Origin: Priestia megaterium
Lineage (GTDB): Bacteria; Bacillota; Bacilli; Bacillales; Bacillaceae_H
Assembly: GCF_023824195.1 (NCBI RefSeq)
Contig: NZ_CP085442.1
Coordinates: 782,001 to 846,000 of the forward strand
Direction of reading: 5' to 3'
Length of the DNA stretch: 64,000 nucleotides
Under the pieces are notes generated by a model, which was not told the origin of the DNA, did no database searches, and saw nothing but the letters and a program-made list of their open reading frames with translations. The position numbers and the translations under genes are program-made. Below, one piece after another: positions 35,312 to 43,738 of the stretch (position 1 is the stretch's first letter; each line of letters starts with the position of its first letter).

Positions 35312-36748
35312 ATGATAGAAGGACAACAGCAAACAAATGAATTAAAAAAGACGATGAAAAGCAGGCATTTGTTTATGATTTCGCTCGGCGGGGTTATCGG
35401 TACAGGTTTCTTTTTAGGAACAGGATACACGATTAGCCAAGCAGGAGCGATTGGAGCTATCCTTTCGTTTATCGTAGGTGGCTTCATTATGTACTTAACA
35501 ATGCTTTGCTTAGGGGAGCTTGCAGTAGCAATGCCAGTTTCCGGTTCGTTTCAGACATATACAACAAAATTTATTGGCCCTGGTGTTGGTTTCGCTTTTG
35601 GATGGTTATATTGGTTGGGCTGGGCTGTAACGGTTGCATTAGAATTCTTGTCAGCAGGTCAGCTTATGCAAAGATGGTTTCCTGATTCTCCTGTATGGAT
35701 CTGGTGTGCTATATTTGCGCTTTTATTATTCTCATTAAATGCACTGTCAGCTAAAGCGTTTGGTGAAGCGGAGTTTTGGTTTGCCAGCATTAAAGTGTTA
35801 GCTATTATTTTATTTATCGTGCTTGGTGGAGCTGCTATGTTTGGTTTTCTTCCATTAAGTAATGGAGACAGCGCACCGCTTTTCTCTAATTATACGGCTC
35901 ACGGCGTGTTCCCTCACGGAATTAGTGCCGTGTTGATTACCATGATTACAGTTAACTTCTCATTCCAAGGTACGGAGCTCATTGGTGTAGCGGCTGGGGA
36001 AAGTGAAAACCCAGACAAGACTGTACCAAGAGCAATTAAACAAACGGTATGGAGAACGCTTGTATTTTTTGTACTAGCTGTAGCTGTCTTAGCGGGTATG
36101 ATTCCGCTTGAAAAAGCAGGCGTAGTTGAGAGTCCATTTGTTGTTGTATTTGACCAAATTGGTATTCCATATGCAGCAGATATTATGAACTTTGTTATCC
36201 TAACGGCACTGTTATCTGTAGCTAACTCAGGTCTTTATGCAGCAACGCGTATGCTGTATTCATTGTCAAAAGATAACATGGCAAGTTCAGCTTTCATGAA
36301 AGTAAATAAACGCGGTGTGCCGATGAATGCCCTGCTTTTAACATTAGGCATTGCGCTTTTATCTTTACTTTCAGGATTCTTTGCTCAAGAAACAGTATTT
36401 GTATGGCTCATTTCTGCAGCGGGTTTAGGTGCACAAATCGGCTGGATTACGATTGCTGCATCACTGCTTGCATTTAGAAAGAGATATATAAATCAAGGAG
36501 GGCAAATCGAGGATTTAAAATTTAAAGTCCCTCTTTACCCGGTATTACCTTTAATCGCGTTAGTATTAAATACGATCGTGTTGGGAAGCATGGCATTTGA
36601 TGCAGAACAGCGAATGGCACTGTATGTCGGTATTCCACTAGCGCTGCTGTTTTATGCTTATTATCATGCACGTGTAAAAAAGAAAGTTGATTTATCTATC
36701 AGCCGTCAAGAAGTGCAGCTTAAAGACGACAAAAAAGTAATTTTATAA
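35312..36748 (+). CDS. Amino acid permease, RocE-like (arginine/ornithine type)
   Basis: This 478-residue APC permease has 12 hydrophobic helices. It opens with KTMKSRHLFMISLGGVIGTG and contains GELAVAMPVSGSFQTY, GWLYWLGWAVTVALEF and NFSFQGTELIGVAAGESENP. From memory it is very close to B. subtilis RocE, which imports arginine and ornithine, but related paralogues have other substrates. The open frame reaches 35291; the AAAGG ribosome site is somewhat far (13 nt) from ATG 35312. No sigma-54 -24/-12 promoter, as used by B. subtilis rocE, was seen upstream, and no other roc gene is nearby. Confidence 0.82.
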   Translation: MIEGQQQTNELKKTMKSRHLFMISLGGVIGTGFFLGTGYTISQAGAIGAILSFIVGGFIMYLTMLCLGELAVAMPVSGSFQTYTTKFIGPGVGFAFGWLYWLGWAVTVALEFLSAGQLMQRWFPDSPVWIWCAIFALLLFSLNALSAKAFGEAEFWFASIKVLAIILFIVLGGAAMFGFLPLSNGDSAPLFSNYTAHGVFPHGISAVLITMITVNFSFQGTELIGVAAGESENPDKTVPRAIKQTVWRTLVFFVLAVAVLAGMIPLEKAGVVESPFVVVFDQIGIPYAADIMNFVILTALLSVANSGLYAATRMLYSLSKDNMASSAFMKVNKRGVPMNALLLTLGIALLSLLSGFFAQETVFVWLISAAGLGAQIGWITIAASLLAFRKRYINQGGQIEDLKFKVPLYPVLPLIALVLNTIVLGSMAFDAEQRMALYVGIPLALLFYAYYHARVKKKVDLSISRQEVQLKDDKKVIL

Positions 36749-36753
36749 AAATC

Positions 36754-36791
36754 AAAAAGACGCAAAAGCCCAGGTTTTTGCGTCTTTTTTT
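36754..36791 (+). terminator. Terminator after the RocE-like gene
   Basis: AAAAAGACGCAAAA pairs with TTTTGCGTCTTTTT, followed by T-rich sequence. Confidence 0.9.
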
Positions 36792-36800
36792 ATTGTTTTA

Positions 36801-36833
36801 TTTGTCAACTTAAAATAAAATTAAGTTGACAAA
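36801..36833 (+). promoter_or_regulatory. BirA operator (biotin repressor box) of bioYDA
   Basis: A perfect 13-bp inverted repeat, TTTGTCAACTTAA, with its complement across 7 bp. It contains TTGTCAAC-N15-GTTGACAA, the spacing and sequence of BirA boxes in Firmicutes. It lies 54 bp before bioY, so biotin-bound BirA should repress the operon. Confidence 0.88.
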
Positions 36834-36886
36834 TAAAAAGAAATTATTGCAAACTTAAAGCAACGAAAAGAGAAAGGAGGGTGAAT

Positions 36887-37450
36887 ATGAAACCGAAAAC
36901 AATGGCGTATGTTTCCTTATTTGCAGCTTTAACGGCGATTGGTGCATTTATAAAAATTCCTATTCCCTACATACCGTTTACTCTTCAAATTGTTCCTGTT
37001 TATTTAGCCGGTGCGCTGTTAGGTCCGCGTTTAGGTTTGTATAGTCAGCTATGCTACATAGGTATTGGGTTAATCGGTGTTCCGGTTTTTGCAGAAGGAG
37101 GAGGTTTAGGATATATCTTCAAACCAACGTTTGGCTATTTAATTGGCTATGCTGCAGGAGCATTTATGAACGGCTACCTTATTCAAAAATATGACTTAAA
37201 GAAACCTTTTTCTATCTTTTCAGCTAACTTATCTACGTTAGCTATTGTGTACGCGGTCGGCTGCTTCTGGCTTTACGGAGCAATGAAATGGATAATTGAA
37301 AAGCCTCTTTCACTGAGTGATACACTTCTTTTTGGAGCTGTTTTGCCAATGCCTGGAGATCTTTTATTGTGCCTTTTATGTTCAGTGCTGATTCACCGAA
37401 TGCAGCCTCAATTTAGTCGTTTGTCATCAAAGCGAGTTAAAGCGGGGTAA
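36887..37450 (+). CDS. bioY: Biotin transporter BioY
   Basis: BioY (188 aa) is the substrate-binding S component of the energy-coupling-factor biotin transporter. Six hydrophobic helices and the motifs ALTAIGAFIKIPIP, PFTLQIVPVYLAGALLGPRLG and GGGLGYIFKPTFGYLIGY identify it. AAAGGAGG is 6 nt before ATG 36887; the GTG at 36881 is too close. It is first in bioY-bioD-bioA, under the BirA box. The ECF ATPases and T subunit must come from elsewhere. Confidence 0.93.
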   Translation: MKPKTMAYVSLFAALTAIGAFIKIPIPYIPFTLQIVPVYLAGALLGPRLGLYSQLCYIGIGLIGVPVFAEGGGLGYIFKPTFGYLIGYAAGAFMNGYLIQKYDLKKPFSIFSANLSTLAIVYAVGCFWLYGAMKWIIEKPLSLSDTLLFGAVLPMPGDLLLCLLCSVLIHRMQPQFSRLSSKRVKAG

Positions 37451-37481
37451 TTAAGACATAGAAAAAAGGAGAGAAAAGAAA

Positions 37482-38204
37482 ATGGGTAAAGCGTATTTTA
37501 TTACGGGAACTGGAACAGATATTGGCAAAACGCTGGTTACAAGTATTTTGTATAAAGTACTTAGTCGTCTAGGAATAAAAACGACAATTTGCAAACCATT
37601 TCAAACCGGCTACCAAGACGAAATTGGAGGTTATCCGGATATTCACTGGTTTGAAACAAGGCTCGGAGTAGCAGATACGGGTATTTATCAGTTAAAGCCG
37701 GAGACGTCTCCTCATTTGGCTATTGCACTGAGCAACAAGCAAGTAGAGCCTTCAATCGTCTTAAAACGCATTAATGAATTAAAAAAGAAATTTGATGTAG
37801 TGCTTGTGGAAGGAGCGGGAGGTCTTGCCGTACCTTTAATTGAGGAGGAAACAACGTTCTATATGACAAAAGATTTGATCATAGATGCACAAATGCCGGT
37901 TATTGCTGTTGGAACAACGGGATTAGGAGCTATTCACGATGCGCTTTCTACTTTTTCATATGCAAGTGAGCATCACCTTAAAATCAACGGACTCATTTTT
38001 AATCGTTTTAATCACAGCAGTATCATTCATAACGACAATGTTCGAACGATTGAAAAGCTGCTTCAAATATCATCTTTAATGACCGTTCCAGTATTCACAC
38101 ATATCGATGAAGAGTTAGATGCATATATTGAGAAAATGATGAGGCAAAAAAGTGTTATTCAACATATTCAGGAGGTGTTTGACTGTGCCGTATCAAAAAG
38201 CTGA
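37482..38204 (+). CDS. bioD: Dethiobiotin synthetase
   Basis: BioD (240 aa) closes the ureido ring of dethiobiotin from 7,8-diaminopelargonate, CO2 and ATP. The P-loop is GTGTDIGKT (residues 9-17), the substrate-binding CKPFQTG follows, and VLVEGAGGLAVPL is the second conserved block. It lies 31 bp after bioY with an AAAAGGAG ribosome site. Its last 20 bp overlap bioA. Confidence 0.93.
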   Translation: MGKAYFITGTGTDIGKTLVTSILYKVLSRLGIKTTICKPFQTGYQDEIGGYPDIHWFETRLGVADTGIYQLKPETSPHLAIALSNKQVEPSIVLKRINELKKKFDVVLVEGAGGLAVPLIEEETTFYMTKDLIIDAQMPVIAVGTTGLGAIHDALSTFSYASEHHLKINGLIFNRFNHSSIIHNDNVRTIEKLLQISSLMTVPVFTHIDEELDAYIEKMMRQKSVIQHIQEVFDCAVSKS

Positions 38205-39558
38205 GCTGGAGAAATGGGATAAAGAATATGTATGGCATCCGTTTACACAAATGAAAGCTTACCGTCAATCGAATCCTCTTATTATTGAAAGAGGAGAGGG
38301 AAGCTATTTATATGATGTAGAGGGAAACAAATATTTAGATGGATACGCCTCTCTATGGGTGAACGTGCATGGACATAATGATCCGGAATTAAATACAGCT
38401 TTACATATACAAGTGGGAAAATTAGCGCATTCTACGCTGCTTGGATCCGCAAACGTTCCATCCATTTTGTTAGCCAAAAAGCTAGCAGAAATTACTCCTG
38501 GCAGCTTATCGAAAGTCTTCTACTCTGATACAGGCTCCGCCGCTGTCGAAATTGCGTTGAAAATTGCCTATCAATATTGGCAAAATCTCGACTCTGTAAA
38601 GTACAAAAACAAAAGTAAATTTATCTCATTGAATGAGGCATATCACGGAGATACAATCGGGGCAGTCAGTGTGGGAGGCATGGATTTATTTCATCGCATC
38701 TTTAAGCCTTTGCTGTTTGAACGAATTCCCACACCTTCTCCTTATACTTATCGTATGGAAGGGTTCGAAAAGGAAGAGCAAGCTTCAGCTTACTGTATTC
38801 ACCAGCTAGAGAAGCTCTTGCAGAACAAAGGAGAAGAAGTAGCCGGTTTGATTATTGAACCGCTTGTGCAAGGAGCAGCGGGTATTATTACACATCCTCC
38901 CGGTTTTTTAAAACAAGTAGAGCGTCTGTGCAAAGCGTACGGGGTATTGCTGATTTGTGACGAAGTAGCCGTTGGATTTGGACGAACAGGAACGCTGTTT
39001 GCATGTGAACAAGAAGATGTTGTACCGGATATTATGTGTGTAGGAAAAGGGATAACAGGAGGGTATATGCCGCTTGCTGCTACGTTAACAAGCGAAAAGA
39101 TATTTAATGCTTTTTTAGCTCATCCAGATGAAAATAAAACGTTCTTTCATGGACATACGTATACGGGAAATCAATTAGCCTGTACAGTAGCGCTTAGAAA
39201 TATTGAACTGATAGAAGAAAGAGAATTAATCCGTAGTGTAAAAGAAAAGGAAAAAGTTTTTAAACGTTATCTATTAAAGCTTTATGAGCTGCCTAACGTG
39301 GGAGACATTAGACAAAGAGGATTAATGGCAGGAATCGAGGTTGTGAAAGACCGCCAAACAAAGTCTATTTTTGAAGATAAAAAAGTGATGGGAGACATTA
39401 TTTTAGCGGCTCGCCAAAAAGGTTTAATTATTAGAGAGCTAGGTCCTGTGATTACAATGATGCCTATTCTTTCAATGACAAACGAAGAATTAAAAACAAT
39501 GGTTGAAATTGTATATGAATCAATTAAAGAAGTAATCGCACGCTATAAAGTGAGCTAA
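38185..39558 (+). CDS. bioA: 7,8-diaminopelargonate aminotransferase
   Basis: This 457-residue class III PLP aminotransferase converts KAPA to 7,8-diaminopelargonate. The PLP lysine is K288 in CVGKGITGGYMP, the cofactor Asp is in LLICDEVAVGFGRTG, and the N-terminal YVWHPFTQMK is typical of BioA. In B. subtilis this enzyme (BioK) uses lysine rather than SAM as amino donor; the same may hold here. The frame opens at 38152, but GGAGG at 38171 is 9 nt before GTG 38185. No bioF, bioB or bioW follows; the operon ends in a dispersed repeat. Confidence 0.92.
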   Translation: MPYQKAELEKWDKEYVWHPFTQMKAYRQSNPLIIERGEGSYLYDVEGNKYLDGYASLWVNVHGHNDPELNTALHIQVGKLAHSTLLGSANVPSILLAKKLAEITPGSLSKVFYSDTGSAAVEIALKIAYQYWQNLDSVKYKNKSKFISLNEAYHGDTIGAVSVGGMDLFHRIFKPLLFERIPTPSPYTYRMEGFEKEEQASAYCIHQLEKLLQNKGEEVAGLIIEPLVQGAAGIITHPPGFLKQVERLCKAYGVLLICDEVAVGFGRTGTLFACEQEDVVPDIMCVGKGITGGYMPLAATLTSEKIFNAFLAHPDENKTFFHGHTYTGNQLACTVALRNIELIEERELIRSVKEKEKVFKRYLLKLYELPNVGDIRQRGLMAGIEVVKDRQTKSIFEDKKVMGDIILAARQKGLIIRELGPVITMMPILSMTNEELKTMVEIVYESIKEVIARYKVS

Positions 39559-39560
39559 AT

Positions 39561-39894
39561 AAAAAGAGGGCAGGACAAAAGTATTTTATTTAATTGAAAG
39601 AAGATCCGAACAATGAATCGTTCGGATCTTTTTATGGTTATGGTAACGTGAATTTACTCTATTTAGCTGCTTCTAGCGGTTGATTGGAGGGCAAGGCGAA
39701 GACTCCTGCGGGAAAAGCGGAACAGGTGAGACCCCGCAGGAGCGTAAGCGACGAGGAGGCTCACCGGCCGCCCGCGGAAAGCGAAGTCTTGCACGGAGAT
39801 CAACCGCGGTGTAACAAGCAGTCCAGATCATTTGTCCAATTTGTACGTCTTTAGATGGGATTGGTGTAGTTATGTCTCAATCTCTTCTTTTTTC
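39561..39894 (+). repeat. Dispersed intergenic repeat, copy 2 (most complete)
   Basis: About 335 bp, starting 2 bp after the bioA stop. Order: AAAAGAGGGCAGGACAAAAG left end, hairpin, TGGTAACGTGAAT, GC-rich core GGAGGGCAAGGCGAAGACTCC through GACCCCGCAGGAGCG and GCCCGCGGAAAGCG, then CGTCTTTAGATGGGATT, and right end GTTATGTCTCAATCTC plus T tract. CTCCTGCGGG and CCCCGCAGGAG pair within the core, so the RNA would be highly folded. Confidence 0.88.
39601..39633 (+). terminator. Terminator hairpin inside repeat copy 2 (bioA terminator)
   Basis: AAGATCCGAAC pairs with GTTCGGATCTT, followed by T-rich sequence. Confidence 0.75.
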
Positions 39895-39896
39895 AA

Positions 39897-40079
39897 TCAA
39901 TAAATATTTTTAATACTTGATAGTCGAAGTGATCGCACATGCTGATTTTCATCTTTTAATAGAAGAGTTTGTTCGAACAAGTTTAAGTTTTGAATATAAC
40001 CTTTTACCGTTTGAACAAAACCGTTGTTTTGATAGTTAATAGTTAATAATTTATTTGTTTTAAGCGCTTTTAAAATCAT
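39897..40079 (-). CDS. 60-aa YolD-like small protein, paralogue 1
   Basis: This 60-residue protein begins MILKALKTNK and has a compact all-beta look: TINYQNNGFVQTVKGYIQNLNL, then QTLLLKDENQHVRSLRLSSIKNIY. The pattern of a YY/YQ-x-NG turn, a (K)GxIxxL strand and a closing IxxI resembles the YolD-like domain, but the family call is tentative. Two close paralogues of the same length occur at 50876 and 53456. A GGGAGAAAATAGGT stretch precedes the ATG. The stop lies against the right end of repeat copy 2. Confidence 0.7.
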   Translation of the reverse strand: MILKALKTNKLLTINYQNNGFVQTVKGYIQNLNLFEQTLLLKDENQHVRSLRLSSIKNIY

Positions 40080-40455
40080 ACCTATTTTCTCCCTTCTTAT
40101 ATCGTAGCTGACGAAAAACTACAAAATAACGAAGAAGCATTGGAGGCTTGTATTATTTATAAAAATTACTCTATTTTTTATAAATGCTCTCCTGCTACTA
40201 ATAGTAGAGGGTGATGGTGAAAAACAGATGAAAGATAAAGAATAAGGTTTGATTTATTGTAATGAACTGACTTTTCCTTTACAAATCCCTATTTCAAATT
40301 TCTTTTTAGTGATAAAATACTGTTAGTGAAATAACTACTTCTCTTCATTAAAGGGTAAGAACGGGTTATATTGATAGAGTTTTAGTTCTCTATTTTTAGT
40401 AATGAAATAAGAGATAGAGAAATAGACTAATAAAAATCAATCAAGGAGTTTTTTT
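40080..40455. other. Intergenic region before the TerC gene
   Basis: About 375 bp. It should hold the promoter of the 60-aa gene (minus strand) and of the TerC gene. TGATAAAAT (40310-40318) is a possible extended -10 for the latter. No manganese (yybP-ykoY) riboswitch was recognised, although TerC-family genes often have one. Confidence 0.4.
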
Positions 40456-41121
40456 ATGGATCAGAGTTTTATTTTAAATCTTTTAGAAATTTTACTGATT
40501 AACATTGTACTGAGTGGCGATAACGCAGTCGTGATTGCTTTAGCTTGTCGGAATCTTCCGGACGAGCATCGAAACAAAGCGGTTGTTTTCGGTACATTAG
40601 GAGCGGTTGTATTACGTGTAGGGCTAACGTTTGTCGCTGTATATTTATTAACAATCCCATTTTTAAATTTCATCGGAGGCCTGCTTCTTCTATGGATTGC
40701 TATTAGTCTTTTAAAAGGTGAAGATGACGGAGATATTAAAGCGAATTCAACTCTAGCAGGTGCTATTAAAACAATTATTATAGCGGATCTTGTTATGAGT
40801 TTAGATAACGTAGTAGCGGTTGCGGGTGCGGCTAACGGCAATATTCTACTCATTATCCTTGGTCTTGTTATCAGTATTCCGTTAATCATTTGGGGAAGTC
40901 AGCTTTTAATGAAAATTATGGAAAAATTCCCGATTATCATCATTGCCGGAGCAGCGCTTCTTGGCTATACTGCTGGTGAAATGATCTTTAAAGACAAAGC
41001 GGTGGGACATGTATTAGAAGGATTAAATCCGCATTTGCATACGATTGTTCCTATTTTGTTAGCTATTTTAGTTGTCGTTGTTGGGAAACTTAGCGGACGT
41101 TCTAGAAAAGAAACGCATTAA
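40456..41121 (+). CDS. TerC-family integral membrane protein, YjbE type
   Basis: This 221-residue TerC-family protein has about 7 helices. The acidic-in-membrane motifs NIVLSGDNAVVIALACRNLP and IIIADLVMSLDNVVAVAGAANG are typical of the family and are believed to bind metal. B. subtilis relatives (YjbE, YkoY, YceF) act in Mn2+ export and metalation of secreted proteins; the same is inferred here. AAGGAG precedes the ATG. Single gene with a strong terminator. Confidence 0.87.
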   Translation: MDQSFILNLLEILLINIVLSGDNAVVIALACRNLPDEHRNKAVVFGTLGAVVLRVGLTFVAVYLLTIPFLNFIGGLLLLWIAISLLKGEDDGDIKANSTLAGAIKTIIIADLVMSLDNVVAVAGAANGNILLIILGLVISIPLIIWGSQLLMKIMEKFPIIIIAGAALLGYTAGEMIFKDKAVGHVLEGLNPHLHTIVPILLAILVVVVGKLSGRSRKETH

Positions 41122-41125
41122 TTCT

Positions 41126-41156
41126 AAAAAAGACCCCTGTAAGGGGGTCTTTTTTT
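41126..41156. terminator. Bidirectional terminator between the TerC gene and dctP
   Basis: AAAAAAGACCCC pairs with GGGGTCTTTTTT, between convergent genes. Confidence 0.88.
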
Positions 41157-41157
41157 A

Positions 41158-42426
41158 TTACTTAGCTAATGGAGGTGCGGAATTAACGTCTTGTATCGTC
41201 TCTACAGGAGGATGAAATTCATTTTCCATTTTTGATACAACTACAGTTGCTACACCATTTCCAATTAAGTTTGTAATGGCACGAGCTTCCGACATGAAGC
41301 GGTCTACCCCAATTAACAGCGCGATTCCTTCAACTGGAATCATCGGGAATGCAGCAAGCGTAGCTGCTAGTGTAATAAATCCAGAGCCAGTAACTCCGGC
41401 AGCTCCTTTAGACGTTAGCATTAAAATACCAAGTAGCGTAATCTCTTGCATTAACGACAGGTCGACTCCATACGCTTGAGCGATAAAGATAGCAGCCATG
41501 GATAAGTAGATTGCTGTTCCATCTAGGTTAAATGAGTAACCAGTTGGAATGACAAGTCCTACTACAGATTTTGAACATCCGTACTTCTCCATTTTGTCCA
41601 TCATTTTTGGCAGTGCAGATTCCGAAGAAGACGTACCTAATACAAGTAGAATTTCTTCTTTAATAAAAGCAATGAATTTAAAAATATTAAATCCATAAAT
41701 CTTAGCAATGGTTCCAAGTACAAATACAATAAATAAGAACATAGTAATGTAAACAGATCCCATTAAGAAACCGAGTTTTTGAAGAGAGCCTATTCCAAAG
41801 TTACCGATCGTATAAGCCATCGCTCCAAACGCCGCAATAGGTGAAAGTTTCATAATCATATTAACAATTCCAAAGAAAATATCTGTACAGCGTTCAAAGA
41901 ATGTAATGACAGGAGCCGCTTTTTCGCCGAGTGTAGCTGTAGCCATTCCAAATAGTACGGCAAAGAATAAGATTGGCAATAATTCACCATTTGCCATTGC
42001 GCCAAATACGCTGTCTGGAATAATTCCCATGATAAACTCCATAAATCCATGCTCCGCTTCAGCTGCTTGCTGCGTATATTGAGTAACATCAGCTCCGCTT
42101 GCGCCATTGATATTAAAGCCAGCCCCAGGTTTGATAAAGTTTACAACGATAATTCCAATTGCTAAGGCAAAAGTAGTGACAATCTCAAAGTATAAAAGAG
42201 CTTTACCTCCAATCCGTCCCACTTTCTTTAAATCTCCCATGCTTCCGATACCGATGACCACGGTTAAGAAAATAATTGGGGCAATCACCATCTTAATTAA
42301 TTTAATGAAGATATCAGCCAATACTTTTAATTTAGCTCCAAATTCAGGAAACATGAAGCCAATTGCAATACCAAGAAGGATACCGATGACAACTTGAACA
42401 GTTAGATTTTTAAAACTTAATTTCAT
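41158..42426 (-). CDS. dctP: C4-dicarboxylate:cation symporter DctP (DctA family)
   Basis: This 422-residue DAACS-family symporter imports succinate, fumarate and malate. Conserved elements are the [11 protein letters not shown] serine-rich hairpin 1, [16 protein letters not shown] (helix 7), [13 protein letters not shown] (hairpin 2) and [29 protein letters not shown] (helix 8). The neighbouring dctB, dctS and dctR genes favour the dicarboxylate rather than the glutamate branch. GAAAGGAGC precedes the ATG. A perfect cre lies about 30-40 bp upstream, so glucose should repress it. DctR is the expected activator. Confidence 0.9.
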   Translation of the reverse strand: MKLSFKNLTVQVVIGILLGIAIGFMFPEFGAKLKVLADIFIKLIKMVIAPIIFLTVVIGIGSMGDLKKVGRIGGKALLYFEIVTTFALAIGIIVVNFIKPGAGFNINGASGADVTQYTQQAAEAEHGFMEFIMGIIPDSVFGAMANGELLPILFFAVLFGMATATLGEKAAPVITFFERCTDIFFGIVNMIMKLSPIAAFGAMAYTIGNFGIGSLQKLGFLMGSVYITMFLFIVFVLGTIAKIYGFNIFKFIAFIKEEILLVLGTSSSESALPKMMDKMEKYGCSKSVVGLVIPTGYSFNLDGTAIYLSMAAIFIAQAYGVDLSLMQEITLLGILMLTSKGAAGVTGSGFITLAATLAAFPMIPVEGIALLIGVDRFMSEARAITNLIGNGVATVVVSKMENEFHPPVETIQDVNSAPPLAK

Positions 42427-42453
42427 ACGTAATGCTCCTTTCGAAAATGTTTT

Positions 42454-42467
42454 TGTTAACGCTTACA
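42454..42467 (-). promoter_or_regulatory. Perfect cre site (CcpA) upstream of dctP
   Basis: On the minus strand, TGTAAGCGTTAACA matches TGWAANCGNTNWCA at all 14 positions. It is 27 bp before the dctP start codon, fitting catabolite repression of dicarboxylate uptake. Confidence 0.8.
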
Positions 42468-42546
42468 TTATTCTTATCCTTATATTAACTGATAATTTTA
42501 ACTATTTATATTTCTGGTGATAATGTTCTTTTTGGTCATTTTGATC

Positions 42547-42580
42547 AAAAAAAGTGATGAACATATAGTCATCACTTTTT
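42547..42580 (-). terminator. Terminator of dctB
   Basis: AAAAAGTGATGA and TCATCACTTTTT form a 12-bp stem, followed on the minus strand by a T tract. It overlaps the dctB stop. Confidence 0.85.
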
Positions 42581-43639
42581 GCTTTCGATATTTTTTATTT
42601 GCTGAATGATATCAAGCGTTTGTTTTGTTGCATTGTTTTCAAACGATTGATAAAGAGAGTTAAACTGTTTTTTCCATTCGGCTTTTTGTATATCATTTAA
42701 GTAATAAACGCGCATGCCAGATTTATTTTTTATTTGCTGCAGCTGTTCATCGTTCATCATTTTTGATTGAGTCCAAATCCAGTTAGTTGTTTCTACCATT
42801 GCATCACCTAATAGTTGTTTTACATCTTCAGGGAGGCTGTCCCAATACTTTTCATCCATTAAAACAGCATAGCCCAAGTATCCATGGTTGCTGATGGTCA
42901 TATATTTTTGCAGCTCGTACAAACGTTTTGAATAAATATTAGAAATGGTATTTTCCTGTCCATCAAATTCCTGTCGTTCAAGGGATTGATATACTTTATT
43001 AAACGAGACAGCCTGAGGCTTGGCGTCAAGAAGTTCGAATTGTTTTTTGATTACTTCACTTGGCATAATGCGAAACGTTTGACCTTGAAAATCTGCTGGA
43101 TGGAGCAAAGGTTTCGTATTGCTAGTCATTTGTTTAAAGCCGTTGCTCCATAAAGCAAGCCCTTTAATGTTTTTCTCTTGCAGCGTACTCAACAAATCCT
43201 GTCCGATTTTACCGGTAAACACTTGTTTTGCCTCGCTGTAATCATCGAAAATGAAGGGAAGATCAAAAAGTTGCCACGTAGGGGAGAGGTCGCTTAGCTT
43301 TGAAATGGAAGGTGCAATCATTTGTACATCATTTCGGCGAAGGGCGGCAAGTTCTTCGTCGTCTGAATACAATACACCGTTTGAATATACTTCAATTTTA
43401 ACTTTACCATCCGATTTTTGATTAATGATTTCAGCAAATTTTTGAGCGGCTAAGCCTTTTGGAGTGTTTTCAGCTACAACGTGGCTAAAATTAATCACAA
43501 TTTGCTTATTTAATCCTTTTTGCTCATCGTCATCATACACATTATCCTGATTTATAACCGTATACTGCAAAAAAACATAGATCATCAAGAAAACGCTAAC
43601 AATTATACATGCCCCTATAAACATCTTCAAAATGTCCAA
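42572..43639 (-). CDS. dctB: DctB, extracytoplasmic C4-dicarboxylate-binding co-sensor (DctP-type TRAP SBP fold)
   Basis: This 355-residue binding protein has an N-terminal membrane anchor (about residues 7-28) and no lipobox, followed by a TRAP-type substrate-binding domain (INFSHVVAENTPKGLAAQKFAEIINQKSDGKVKIEVYSNG, GFRIMPS-like block, QEFDGQENTISNIY). In B. subtilis DctB is needed together with DctS to sense dicarboxylates. It is divergent from dctS-dctR and in line with dctP. The start is unclear: TTG 43639 and TTG 43630 and ATG 43624 are all in frame, and GGGG at about 43643 gives good spacing for TTG 43630. Confidence 0.85.
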   Translation of the reverse strand: MDILKMFIGACIIVSVFLMIYVFLQYTVINQDNVYDDDEQKGLNKQIVINFSHVVAENTPKGLAAQKFAEIINQKSDGKVKIEVYSNGVLYSDDEELAALRRNDVQMIAPSISKLSDLSPTWQLFDLPFIFDDYSEAKQVFTGKIGQDLLSTLQEKNIKGLALWSNGFKQMTSNTKPLLHPADFQGQTFRIMPSEVIKKQFELLDAKPQAVSFNKVYQSLERQEFDGQENTISNIYSKRLYELQKYMTISNHGYLGYAVLMDEKYWDSLPEDVKQLLGDAMVETTNWIWTQSKMMNDEQLQQIKNKSGMRVYYLNDIQKAEWKKQFNSLYQSFENNATKQTLDIIQQIKNIESKK

Positions 43640-43738
43640 CCCCGCGATTCAATAATTTTTCTCTACAAATATTCTAACACGCAATTTCTCAACGTGGTAA
43701 AATTAAAATAAACTTCAATCAGCAGTAGGTGTTCCGCT

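Noticed and set aside
40080..40455. Manganese (yybP-ykoY) riboswitch before the TerC gene
   Set aside because: The conserved core loops of that class could not be found.
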